Shown here: in pieces, positions 23,845 to 31,336 of the stretch
Position numbering within the stretch: the first letter of the stretch is position 1
Layout: every line of letters begins with the position of its first letter
DNA from: Nitriliruptoraceae bacterium
Lineage (GTDB): Bacteria > Actinomycetota > Nitriliruptoria > Nitriliruptorales > Nitriliruptoraceae
Direction of reading: 5' to 3'
Length of the DNA: 37,913 nt
Assembly: GCA_020832455.1 (NCBI GenBank)
Contig: JAFIEQ010000025.1
Coordinates: 1-37,913 of the forward strand
The notes under the pieces: model-generated
What the model was told of the DNA's origin: nothing
The model's input: only the letters and a program-made list of their open reading frames with translations
Databases searched by the model: none
Position numbers and translations under genes: made by a program

Positions 23845-24716
23845 ACGCCGACGTCGCCGCCCTGCTCGAGGCGCTCGAGTCCCAGGCCTACCTGGCGGAC
23901 CGGGGGCTGGCCACGGCGGTGCACCTGGCCCGCTCGCTCGGCCGCCCACTGCTGCTGGAGGGCGACGCGGGGGTGGGCAAGACCGAGCTGGCCAAGGTGC
24001 TGGCGACCATCGGGCAGGCCGAGTTGGTCCGGCTGCAGTGCCACGAGGGGCTCGACCGGGACCAGGCGCTCTACAGCTGGGACCACGCCCGACAGCTGCT
24101 GCAGCTGCGGGCCCTGGAGGCATCCGGGGAGCGCCCAGCCGACCACGTCGGCGCGCTCTACGACGAACGGTTCCTGCTCGAGCGGCCGCTGCTGCGGGCG
24201 CTGCGCCTGGGGGAAGGCGCCGTGCTGCTGGTCGACGAGATCGACCGTGCCGACGACGAGTTCGAGGCCTTCCTGCTTGAGCTGCTCGCCGACGGACAGG
24301 TCAGCGTGCCCGAGCTCGGCACGATCACCACACCCACGATGCCGCTCGTGGTGCTGACCTCGAACCGCACCCGTGAGCTCTCGGACGCGCTGAAACGTCG
24401 GTGCCTCTACCACTGGATCGGGCATCCCGATCGGGCGCGGGAGATCGCCATCATCCGCGTCCGGGCTCCGGCGGTCCCCGAGGCGCTCGCGCGACGGGTG
24501 GCGACGATGGTCGCCCGGCTGCGCGGGATGGACCTGTACAAGCCGCCGGGCGTCGCGGAGTCGATCGACTGGGCCCGGGTGTTGACCGCGCAGCTCGGTG
24601 CGGGCGTGGTCGAGCCGGACGCGGAGCTGGTCGGCGACACCCTCGGCGTCGTGGTCAAGGACCACGACGACCTGCAGCGGGTGCACGCGGCCTTCGACGA
24701 GCTGCTGGCCAGCTGA
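23841..24716 (+). CDS. coxD: CoxD-like MoxR-type AAA+ ATPase
   Basis: This 291-residue AAA+ ATPase belongs to the CoxD/MoxR group. Walker A is GDAGVGKT (41-48), Walker B is LLVDEID (about 129-135), and sensor 1 is TSNRTRELSDALKRRC. In Oligotropha, CoxD works with CoxE and CoxF to install the sulfido and copper groups of the Mo active site. Here it would mature the hydroxylase encoded 15 kb upstream, in the absence of any other such enzyme in the window. It starts with GTG in a GTGA overlap with the CoA-transferase and is followed 11 bp later by coxE. It is a cytosolic chaperone-type ATPase. Confidence 0.92.
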   Translation: MNADVAALLEALESQAYLADRGLATAVHLARSLGRPLLLEGDAGVGKTELAKVLATIGQAELVRLQCHEGLDRDQALYSWDHARQLLQLRALEASGERPADHVGALYDERFLLERPLLRALRLGEGAVLLVDEIDRADDEFEAFLLELLADGQVSVPELGTITTPTMPLVVLTSNRTRELSDALKRRCLYHWIGHPDRAREIAIIRVRAPAVPEALARRVATMVARLRGMDLYKPPGVAESIDWARVLTAQLGAGVVEPDAELVGDTLGVVVKDHDDLQRVHAAFDELLAS

Positions 24717-24727
24717 GCGGACCCATC

Positions 24728-26074
24728 GTGCCCACCGACGACGTACGCGCGGACGGTCCGTCGGACCGCGGCGTCGTCGCGGGTGGCGCCGAGCCCGCGC
24801 CCGGTGAGCCGGCGTCCAGCGAGCCCGCGTCCGGTGAGCCGGCGTCCGGTGAGCCGGCGTCCGGTGAGCCGCCGTCCGGTGAGCCCGCGCCCGGTGAGCT
24901 GGCGCCCGGCGAGCAGCGGCCCCCCGGCCCGGCCGAGGGCACCCTCGGGGTGCAGCTGCTGGGGGAGGCGCTGCGGGCGTCGGGGGTGGCCGTGGGGACC
25001 GGGCAGCTGGTCCGCTGCCGCCGCGCGGTGCGTGTGCTCGGCGGCCAGGACCTCGCCGACCGGTACTGGGCGGCACGGACCACCATGATCACGGATCCGG
25101 GCGACCTCGACGTCTTCGACCGGGTGTTCCAGGTGCTCGCCGCTCGTGCGGGGGAGCCGCACCGATCGCGCGGCGCGGCGCGCGGGCCGACGCACGACAC
25201 GCCCGAGGCACACGAGGGCCCCGACTCTCACATCGAGGTGGGGGCACCCGGTGAGGACGGTGAGGACGGCGAGCGGGGTGCGATCGTCGGGGCGCGAGCC
25301 TCCGCCCACGAGCGGCTGCGCCACCGACGGTTCGATCGAGCGAGCGACGAGGAACGGGCGCAGATCGCCGCCCTGATCGACCAGCTCCCGACGGTGCTCC
25401 CGCGCCGCCGCGCCCGGCGGCGTCGCCCCGGCGCGGGGGGAACCCTCGACGTCGAGCGCACGCTGCGTCGAGCGTTGCACACCGACGGGGAACTGATCAC
25501 CCACGCCACCAGGCGCCGGGTCGATCGGCCCCGCCGGGTCGTGCTGCTGCTCGACGTCTCCGGGTCCATGACCGTGTACGCGGGAGCTCTGCTGCGCCTG
25601 GGGATCGCGCTGCGCCGTGGGGCCGCCCGCGATGCGAGCCAACGGGTCGAGGTGTTCGCGTTCGCGACCCGGTTGACGCGGCTGACCGAGGCGCTGGGCG
25701 CGGAGGACCCGGATGCGGCCATCGCCGCCGCGGCGGGCGAGGTCCGGGACTGGGACGGTGGGACCCGGATCGGGGCGGCCGTGGACGGACTCGTGCGCAC
25801 CTGGGGTCGTCGGGGCGTGTTGCGGGGCGCGGTGGTGGTGTGCTGCTCCGACGGGTTGGAACGCGGGGATCCGGACCTGCTGGCCGCCGCCATGGCGCGC
25901 TTGCAGCGCACCGCGCACCGGGTCGTCTGGGTGAACCCGCTGGCCGGTGGCGACGGGTTCGCGCCGACGCAGCGGGGCATGGTGGCCGCGCTCCCGCACG
26001 TCGACGTGTTCCTGCCCGGTCACGACCTCGCGGCGATCGAGGACCTGGTGGCGGTGCTGCGCGCGGCACGCTGA
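24728..26074 (+). CDS. coxE: CoxE-like VWA-domain protein with N-terminal repeat tail
   Basis: This is the partner of CoxD, with 448 residues. The C-terminal VWA domain (about 268-445) has a complete MIDAS: Asp276, Ser278 and Ser280 in DVSGS, Thr346 in GGTRIG, and Asp375 in CSDG. The middle part (about 70-260) is the helical region found in CoxE proteins. Residues 22-62 are eight repeats of GEPAS-like pentapeptides encoded by 15-bp DNA repeats, an unusual disordered tail. The start is GTG 24728; the ribosome binding site is weak, so coupling to coxD is likely. AAA-VWA pairs act together in remodelling metal enzymes. Confidence 0.9.
   Translation: MPTDDVRADGPSDRGVVAGGAEPAPGEPASSEPASGEPASGEPASGEPPSGEPAPGELAPGEQRPPGPAEGTLGVQLLGEALRASGVAVGTGQLVRCRRAVRVLGGQDLADRYWAARTTMITDPGDLDVFDRVFQVLAARAGEPHRSRGAARGPTHDTPEAHEGPDSHIEVGAPGEDGEDGERGAIVGARASAHERLRHRRFDRASDEERAQIAALIDQLPTVLPRRRARRRRPGAGGTLDVERTLRRALHTDGELITHATRRRVDRPRRVVLLLDVSGSMTVYAGALLRLGIALRRGAARDASQRVEVFAFATRLTRLTEALGAEDPDAAIAAAAGEVRDWDGGTRIGAAVDGLVRTWGRRGVLRGAVVVCCSDGLERGDPDLLAAAMARLQRTAHRVVWVNPLAGGDGFAPTQRGMVAALPHVDVFLPGHDLAAIEDLVAVLRAAR
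24791..24910 (+). repeat. eight tandem 15-bp repeats inside coxE
   Basis: Units resembling GAGCCGGCGTCCGGT run in frame from 24791 to 24910, each coding E-P/L-A/P-S/P-G/S. Two units (24836-24865) are identical; the others differ by 1-4 bases. Copy number could vary between strains by slippage. Confidence 0.85.
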
Positions 26075-26169
26075 GTCGGCGGGCTCGCCAGCCGGCGACG
26101 AGCAGCGCCGCGGGCACGCGCAGTCGGCGGGCTCGCTGGCCGGCGATGCGTCGCGCCAACGGCACGCAC
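26074..26169. repeat. two imperfect 48-bp repeats after coxE
   Basis: AGTCGGCGGGCTCGCCAGCC (from 26074) recurs from 26122 with TG in place of CA, and similarity continues for about 48 bp per unit. The copies fill the spacer between the coxE stop and the next promoter. The GGCTCGC and GCCGGCGA parts can form weak dyads, so terminator function is possible. Confidence 0.55.
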
Positions 26170-26223
26170 GGCATCCGGTCGCCCCGCGACGTCCCCGGCA
26201 GCGGAGGCGCCCACCCACGCCGC

Positions 26224-26229
26224 TACGCT
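26224..26229 (+). promoter_or_regulatory. candidate -10 hexamer TACGCT before the enoyl-CoA hydratase
   Basis: TACGCT lies 39 nt before ATG 26269 and 150 bp after coxE, which suggests a separate transcription unit. Confidence 0.35.
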
Positions 26230-26268
26230 CGTCGGTCACGGTCGACGGGGCGGAGAGGAGTGGGCCGT

Positions 26269-27051
26269 ATGGGAGAGTTCGTCCGACTCGAGGTCGATGC
26301 GGAGCGGCGTATCGGCACGATCCGGTTGGATCGACCGCCGATGAACGCCATCAGCGTGCAGGTGTGGCAGGAGATCGAGGCCTGCGCCAACGAGGCCGCC
26401 GCGCACGAGGACGTCCGTGCCGTGGTCGTGTGGGGTGGCCCGAAGGTGTTCGCGGCCGGCGCCGACATCAAGGAGTTCCCGGCGTGGGGCTACCAGGAGG
26501 TCAACGACGCCGGCCAGATCCTGCAGCGGGCGATGGACACCCTCGCGCGCCTGCCGATGCCGACCATCGCAGCGGTCCACGGCTACGCGCTCGGTGGCGG
26601 GTGCGAGGTCGCGCTGGCGTGTGACTTCCGCTTCGCCGCCGACAACGCCAAGCTCGGTCAGCCGGAGATCCTGCTCGGCCTGATCCCCGGGGCCGGGGGC
26701 AGCCAGCGCCTGCCGCGCCTCATCGGGCTGTCGCGGGCGAAGGAGCTGATCTTCTCCGGCCGCATGGTCGACATGGTCGAGGCGGAGCGCATCGGCCTGG
26801 TCGACCGGGTCCTGCCCGCTGACGACCTCTACGAGGCGGCGTGCGAGCAGGCGGCCGCCTACGCCGCCGGGCCCTACGCACTCGGTCTGGCCAAGCGCGC
26901 GATCGAGGACGGCACGGAGATGGCGCTCGACGCCGGACTCCGCCTCGAGCGCAGCCTGTTCGCGGAGTCGTTCGGGACCGACGACGGTCGTCACGGCATC
27001 GCCAGCTTCATCGAGCACGGCCCGGGTGAGGCCACCTTCCAGGGCCACTGA
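26269..27051 (+). CDS. enoyl-CoA hydratase/isomerase family protein
   Basis: This 260-residue crotonase-fold enzyme is expected to add water to 2-enoyl-CoA. Both catalytic glutamates of classical hydratases are present: Glu113 in GGGCE and Glu133 in GQPEILLG. The oxyanion-hole segments FAAGADIKEF (61-70) and ALGGG are intact, so true hydratase activity is likely. The start is ATG 26269, with GAGAGGAG 8-9 nt upstream; GTG 26260 is an alternative. It sits after coxE but has its own promoter-like hexamer and is followed 61 bp later by the methyltransferase. The opening EFV and the RAKELIFSGR block recall mycobacterial EchA17, which also neighbours SAM methyltransferase genes (from memory). Confidence 0.93.
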   Translation: MGEFVRLEVDAERRIGTIRLDRPPMNAISVQVWQEIEACANEAAAHEDVRAVVVWGGPKVFAAGADIKEFPAWGYQEVNDAGQILQRAMDTLARLPMPTIAAVHGYALGGGCEVALACDFRFAADNAKLGQPEILLGLIPGAGGSQRLPRLIGLSRAKELIFSGRMVDMVEAERIGLVDRVLPADDLYEAACEQAAAYAAGPYALGLAKRAIEDGTEMALDAGLRLERSLFAESFGTDDGRHGIASFIEHGPGEATFQGH

Positions 27052-27112
27052 GCACCACCCTCGCCCCACGGCGCGGCCCGACCGCGCCGCCAGGGGAGTC
27101 CAGGAGCACCGC

Positions 27113-28111
27113 ATGACCGTCCACCACCTGCCCGTCGGCGACCACGACCCGGCGAACGACCGGTCCGCAACAGCACCGGTCGACCCGGCCCGGCTCGACA
27201 TCAAGAGCAAGCAGGAGCTCTACCACGACTGGGAGGCGGCGAGCTACGAGGAGAAGTTCTCGATCTCCTACGACCAGCGGTGCATCGACTACGCCCGGGA
27301 CCGGTTCCGCAAGGTCGTGCCGGAGGGTGCCGGGTTCGGCAGCGTGCTCGAGGTCGGCGCGGGGACCGGGTTCTTCCTGATCAACCTGGCGCTCGGCGAG
27401 TGCCTCGACGGGGCGAGGCTGCACGCCACCGACATCTCCTCCAAGATGCTGGAGGTGTGCCGTCGCAACGGTGAGGAGCACGGGCTCGACATCGAGACCC
27501 GACAGGGCGACGCGGAGTCCCTGCCCTACGACGACGACAGCGTCGACCTGGTGATCGGGCACGCGTTCATCCACCACCTGCCCGTGCCCGGCACGGCCAT
27601 CGCCGAGATGTACCGCGTGCTCAAGCCCGGTGGGACCCTGGTCCTCGCCGGGGAGCCGACCGAGCTCGGCGACAAGCTGTCGTGGATGGTCAAGCGCACC
27701 ACCTACCGCGCCTTCCGGGCGGTCACCGCGGTGCCGGGCCTGACCCGCATCCGCAAGCCGTCGATCCGCGAGTCCGGCGGCTCGGAGGCCGACGAGGTGC
27801 TGGCCGGGCTGGAGCACGAGGTCGACCTGCACACCTTCCGGCCCGCGGACGTGGAGAAGACCGCGCGTCTGGTCGGGTTCCGCGAGGTCGAGGTCGTCAC
27901 CGAGGAGCTCACGGCGAACTGGTTCGGGTGGGCGGTGCGCACCATCGAGGGCTCCACGGCCCCCGGCGTACTCGGCGCCCGGTGGGCCTACGGCGCTTTC
28001 CACGGCTACCTGACCCTGCAGCGTTTCGACGACGAGGTGCTCAGCCGCGTGGTGCCGCGTGAGGTGTTCTACAACCTGATCCTGCACGCCCGGAAGCCCT
28101 ACCGGTCGTGA
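27113..28111 (+). CDS. class I SAM-dependent methyltransferase
   Basis: The protein has 332 residues. The Rossmann methyltransferase core spans about 70-200: motif I is VLEVGAGTGFF (78-88), the acidic strand end is LHATDIS, motif II covers GDAESLPYDDDSVDLVIG, and motif III is RVLKPGGTLVLAGEP. The preceding helix, YEEKFSISYDQRCIDYARDRF, resembles what I recall of mycobacterial Rv3037c/Rv3038c-type proteins. The C-terminal 120 residues form a lid or extra domain that must define the substrate. The start is ATG 27113, 6 nt after CAGGAG. It is coupled by GTGA to the acyltransferase gene, so both should act in one pathway, perhaps on a sugar polymer or lipid. Confidence 0.92.
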   Translation: MTVHHLPVGDHDPANDRSATAPVDPARLDIKSKQELYHDWEAASYEEKFSISYDQRCIDYARDRFRKVVPEGAGFGSVLEVGAGTGFFLINLALGECLDGARLHATDISSKMLEVCRRNGEEHGLDIETRQGDAESLPYDDDSVDLVIGHAFIHHLPVPGTAIAEMYRVLKPGGTLVLAGEPTELGDKLSWMVKRTTYRAFRAVTAVPGLTRIRKPSIRESGGSEADEVLAGLEHEVDLHTFRPADVEKTARLVGFREVEVVTEELTANWFGWAVRTIEGSTAPGVLGARWAYGAFHGYLTLQRFDDEVLSRVVPREVFYNLILHARKPYRS

Positions 28112-29103
28112 CCGGCGAGCAGGTCCCGACCCCGTCGCCGACCCCCTCGCCGGGCCCGGGCCCGGATCCCCTGGCCGGCAGCCCACCCGACGCGGTCCAC
28201 GATGCGGTGCGCGAGGTGCTCGGCGGCGCAGCCGAGGGCGTGGTGCCATCGCACGCCGACATCGACGAGGCAGCGCACGCGGCACTCGATGCGGAGCGGG
28301 ACGCGCGTGTCCGAGCCGAGGTGGCCCGCGAGGGGATCCTGCGGGCCCGGGCGCTCGCCGACGATCTGCTCGCCGACGCCGGTGTACCCGCGCACCACCG
28401 TCGGCCGCCGCTGCGGCTGCGCTACCCGCGGTGGGGCTGGCGTGAGGCCGTCCGGGTCGCGGTGGAGCGGCGCATGGTCACCCCGCAGTACCTGACGCTG
28501 TACCGCCGGGCGCTGTGGCACCGGACGCGGGCGCTCGCCACCCGCAACGGCGTCGAGTTCCAGGGCATGACCTTCACCGGCAAGCGGGTCGAGTTCCGGG
28601 CCCGACCGGGGCACGGGCGACTCGTGATCGGCCCCTGGTGTTGGATCGGCAACGACAACAAGCTGCGCGCCCACGAGGGGCAGCTGACGCTCGGCGCCAA
28701 GGTGGTCATGGGGCGCGACAACGTCGTGAACTGCTACCTCGACGTCGAGGTGGGGGACGCCACGATCCTGGCGGACTGGATCTACGTGTGCGACTTCGAC
28801 CACCGCTTCGATCGGCTCGACCTGCCGATCAAGGACCAGGGCATCGTCACCTCGCCGACGCGGATCGGTGGCGACGTGTGGGTGGGGGAGAAGGCCAGCG
28901 TGCTGCGCGGCGTCGACATCGGGCAGGGGGCGATCATCGCGAGCCACTGCCTCGTCAACGCCGATGTCCCGCCGTTCGCGATCGCGGTCGGTGTGCCGGT
29001 CCGGGTCGTGCGTTCGCGGTTGCCCGATGGTGTCGATCCGGAGGAGGCGGCCGCGTTGCTGCGCGCCGGTCGGCCGATCCCGGGCGACCCGATCGAGGGC
29101 TGA
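28108..29103 (+). CDS. left-handed beta-helix acyltransferase
   Basis: This 331-residue hexapeptide-repeat protein is predicted to transfer an acetyl or other acyl group from CoA. A Pro/Ser tail and helical region (1-135) precede the beta-helix, seen from GHGRLVIGPWCWIGNDNKL through LTLGAKVVMGRDNVV, PTRIGGDVWVGEKASVL and IGQGAIIASHCLV, with the family loop FAIAVGVPVRVVR at the end. His in VCDFDHRFD is the candidate catalytic base. The block ALWHRTRALATRNGVEFQG looks like the mycobacterial Rv3034c family (from memory). The GTG start lies in a GTGA overlap with the methyltransferase. Substrate unknown; glycan or lipid O-acylation is the likely chemistry. Confidence 0.88.
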   Translation: MTGEQVPTPSPTPSPGPGPDPLAGSPPDAVHDAVREVLGGAAEGVVPSHADIDEAAHAALDAERDARVRAEVAREGILRARALADDLLADAGVPAHHRRPPLRLRYPRWGWREAVRVAVERRMVTPQYLTLYRRALWHRTRALATRNGVEFQGMTFTGKRVEFRARPGHGRLVIGPWCWIGNDNKLRAHEGQLTLGAKVVMGRDNVVNCYLDVEVGDATILADWIYVCDFDHRFDRLDLPIKDQGIVTSPTRIGGDVWVGEKASVLRGVDIGQGAIIASHCLVNADVPPFAIAVGVPVRVVRSRLPDGVDPEEAAALLRAGRPIPGDPIEG

Positions 29104-29160
29104 GCCGCGCACGTCGCTGCGCGGTCATCGACGCCCCCGTGCGTCGCGGTCGTCGGGGCG

Positions 29161-29166
29161 TACCGT
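29161..29166 (+). promoter_or_regulatory. candidate -10 hexamer TACCGT
   Basis: TACCGT lies 46 nt before ATG 29213 of the small membrane protein, matching the motif seen at 1728 and 4098. Confidence 0.3.
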
Positions 29167-29212
29167 CGTCGGCACCGTTGGAGATCGGTGGACGGCGGTG
29201 GACGGGAGCTGG

Positions 29213-29404
29213 ATGCGCCGGGATCGGATCGTGCCGAGCGTGGTGAACGCGTCCACGTGGGCGACCTCCACGCTGGTGACGGTCTCGAGCCTCGCGGTCT
29301 GGCTCGCGCCCGACGCGCCGGTCGTCGAGTGGTCGATCGCCGGTGCCGTCGCGGTGTTCGTGACCGAGTGCGTCGCCGGCTTCCGCGTCGATCCGCCGAA
29401 CTGA
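29213..29404 (+). CDS. small two-helix membrane protein
   Basis: This is a 63-residue protein with two hydrophobic segments (about 12-29, WATSTLVTVSSLAVWLA, and 34-52, VEWSIAGAVAVFVTECVAGF) joined by a short DAPVV turn. The N-terminus MRRDRI is basic. The start is ATG 29213, with GGGAG only 4 nt upstream; GTG 29198 is possible. A TACCGT promoter motif precedes it. No family is recognised. Its amino-acid pattern is coding-like, unlike the overlapping Arg-rich frame. Confidence 0.55.
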   Translation: MRRDRIVPSVVNASTWATSTLVTVSSLAVWLAPDAPVVEWSIAGAVAVFVTECVAGFRVDPPN

Positions 29405-29408
29405 CCGG

Positions 29409-29633
29409 TCAGGCGCGCTCGTCGGTCATCGCGCGGTCGATGTAGAGCACCATGGGTGGGCTGAGCTGCATGTCGAGCACCAGCCAGGTGCCCTCCGCAG
29501 CTCCGGCCGGCAACTCGTCGGCCGGGATGTGCATCGGGGTCATGCTGGGTCCGACCGCCAGCACGGCCGTGCCGTCCTCGAGCGTCTTGACGACGCCGCG
29601 ATCGTTGCTGATGCCGGAGGGATCGGACTCCAC
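29409..29633 (-). CDS. DUF3006-like small protein
   Basis: This 74-residue protein has the pattern VVKTLEDGTAVLAVGP, then IPADELPAGAAEGTWLVLD. It matches the short SH3-like DUF3006 family (a strand, E-D-G-x-A-V-L, then I-P-x-x-x-L-P-x-G-A-x-E-G). It has no signal peptide or transmembrane segment, so it should be cytosolic. The start is GTG 29633, 8 nt after AGGAA. It is convergent with the small membrane protein. The function of the family is unknown. Confidence 0.72.
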   Translation of the reverse strand: MESDPSGISNDRGVVKTLEDGTAVLAVGPSMTPMHIPADELPAGAAEGTWLVLDMQLSPPMVLYIDRAMTDERA

Positions 29634-29735
29634 GGTGGTCGTTCCTGTCTCGGCGGAGGGACGGTCGGGACACCCATGCGGTGTCCCCGTTGCGTCACGG
29701 ATGCTACCGAGGCCCTCGGACCCGTCGCGGCCGGG

Positions 29736-30701
29736 CTAAGCCGAAGCCGGATCGTCGGGGTCGCCGGGCGCCGCGCCCCCGGCCGCAGCGACGGGACCGC
29801 CCGCCGCGTCGCCGGACGCCGGAGCGTCGGCCGAGGCGGGTGCCATCGCCGCCATGCGGGCCAGGGTCCGCGCGTCGCGTTCACGCTTGGCCACCGTGTC
29901 GGCGTGCTCGTTCTCCTTCGCCCAGCGGATGAACAGCGCCGCGATGATGCCCCACAGCACGAACCCGCCGACCACGTTCATCATGATGCCGGCGGCCTGC
30001 TGATCGGAGATCGGGTCGAACCCGAGCCACAGTGGCGGCGCCAGCTCGTAGAGCCCGTACAGCGGCAGCGGGGAGAAGGTCAGGAACGCCGCCGGCACGA
30101 ACATCAGCACGCTGGACGCGAACAGGTAGAAGGCCCGGATGGGCTCCTGGATCGCGCCGCGGGCGCGCTCGCGGCGGATCGCCGGGAACCACCAGATCAG
30201 CGCGGCGCCCAGGTGCAGCACGTCGACGAAGAACGAGCCGAGCTGCCAGACCTTCAGCGTGTCGACGGTGATCGGGACGTGGGTCCCGAACAGCACCACG
30301 TTGAAGATGATCAGGGCGGCGGGCCAGCTCGTCAGGGCCGACAGCGCCCGGCCGCGGGTGGAGTCGAGCGGGAACCACCGGTCCAGCAGCCACCCCGGCA
30401 GACCGCTGAGCAGCAGCGGGGCGGCGACGAAGGTGTACACGACGTAGCGCAGGATCCCGATCGTGGCGAAGTAGCCGACGCCGAGCTGCCCGAGCGGCCA
30501 CTCGGACACGGCGAACAGGGCCAGGACCCCGAAGCACCAGCGTCGGAACATCGCGGGATCGAGCACCCGCCCGGCGCGACGGTGGGCGAGCACGTAGGCG
30601 CCGATCAGCGCGCCAGCGACCGCCCAGACCCCCAGGAACGGGGTGTAGCGCCAGGTCCAGATCTGCCCCGGCTCCGACGAGCACCAGAACGCGACGTTCA
30701 C
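29736..30701 (-). CDS. ctaG: CtaG-type cytochrome c oxidase assembly protein
   Basis: This 321-residue integral membrane protein of the caa3_CtaG family helps load copper into the CuB site of heme-copper oxidases. About seven transmembrane helices are visible. Family features are WTWRYTPFLGVW at the N-terminus, SEWPLGQLGVGYFATIGILRYVVYTFVAAPLLL, and conserved His residues in LFGTHVPITVDT and DVLHLGAALIWW. An Ala/Gly/Pro-rich cytoplasmic tail follows residue 275. The GTG start lies in a GTGA overlap with the SCO1 gene. Last in the operon PCuAC-SCO1-CtaG, it completes a copper-delivery set. The oxidase subunits themselves are not in the window. Confidence 0.92.
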   Translation of the reverse strand: MNVAFWCSSEPGQIWTWRYTPFLGVWAVAGALIGAYVLAHRRAGRVLDPAMFRRWCFGVLALFAVSEWPLGQLGVGYFATIGILRYVVYTFVAAPLLLSGLPGWLLDRWFPLDSTRGRALSALTSWPAALIIFNVVLFGTHVPITVDTLKVWQLGSFFVDVLHLGAALIWWFPAIRRERARGAIQEPIRAFYLFASSVLMFVPAAFLTFSPLPLYGLYELAPPLWLGFDPISDQQAAGIMMNVVGGFVLWGIIAALFIRWAKENEHADTVAKRERDARTLARMAAMAPASADAPASGDAAGGPVAAAGGAAPGDPDDPASA

Positions 30702-31336
30702 GAGTACTCCTCGACGATCCGCGGCAGGTCGCCGATCCAGTCGGAGCGTCGTGCACCGAACGGGTAGGTCCTACGGGCCTCGCCATCGGCGTCGAACACG
30801 ATCACCTGCGCGGGATGGCCGATCAGGTCACCCTCGCCGCGGGGGTCGGGACCCTCCACGATCGGGCCGGGCAGATCGAGCGCGGCCAGTGCCTCGCCGA
30901 CCACGTCGAGGTCCTCGTGCAGCCCGATCATGCGCGCGGAGAAGTTCGCGAGGTAGTCGTCGATGCGCTCCGGGGTGTCGCGCTCCGGGTCGACGGAGAC
31001 GAACACCACGTCGACGTCGAGGTAGCTCGTCCCCGATGACTCCATCGCGGACGCGATCGCCGCGAGGTGCACCGGGCAGATGTCCGGGCAGGACGTGTAC
31101 CCGAAGAACAGCAGCGTGGGCGTGCCGGTCAGCTCGTCGACGAGCGGGAACGGTTCGTCCTCGGTGTCGAGCAGGGTCACGTCCGGCAGCGAGCGCTCCA
31201 CCTCGAGCGGCAGGCCGTGCCAGCCGTCGGGGCCCCGCTGCAGCCCCTGCGCGGCGATCGACGTGGTGCTCGCCGGGTCACAGGCGGTCAGGACCGCGAG
31301 CAGCACCGCGAGGATGCCGACCGAGCGGCGCGTCAT
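30698..31336 (-). CDS. SCO1/SenC-type copper chaperone lipoprotein
   Basis: This is a 212-residue lipoprotein with a good lipobox, LTAC, with Cys19. The thioredoxin-like SCO domain has the Cu-binding SCPDIC motif (Cys83, Cys87) and the distal His174 in LIGHPAQ. It should deliver copper to the CuA site of cytochrome oxidase subunit II, or keep its cysteines reduced, on the outer face of the membrane. The start is ATG 31336, with GGAGGAG immediately upstream; a longer in-frame ORF only shadows the PCuAC gene. It overlaps both neighbours by 4 nt. Confidence 0.93.
   Translation of the reverse strand: MTRRSVGILAVLLAVLTACDPASTTSIAAQGLQRGPDGWHGLPLEVERSLPDVTLLDTEDEPFPLVDELTGTPTLLFFGYTSCPDICPVHLAAIASAMESSGTSYLDVDVVFVSVDPERDTPERIDDYLANFSARMIGLHEDLDVVGEALAALDLPGPIVEGPDPRGEGDLIGHPAQVIVFDADGEARRTYPFGARRSDWIGDLPRIVEEYS

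Noticed and set aside
29188-29445. Overlapping plus-strand frame of 85 codons
   Set aside because: Arg-rich shadow; the frame starting at 29213 has two plausible membrane helices instead.
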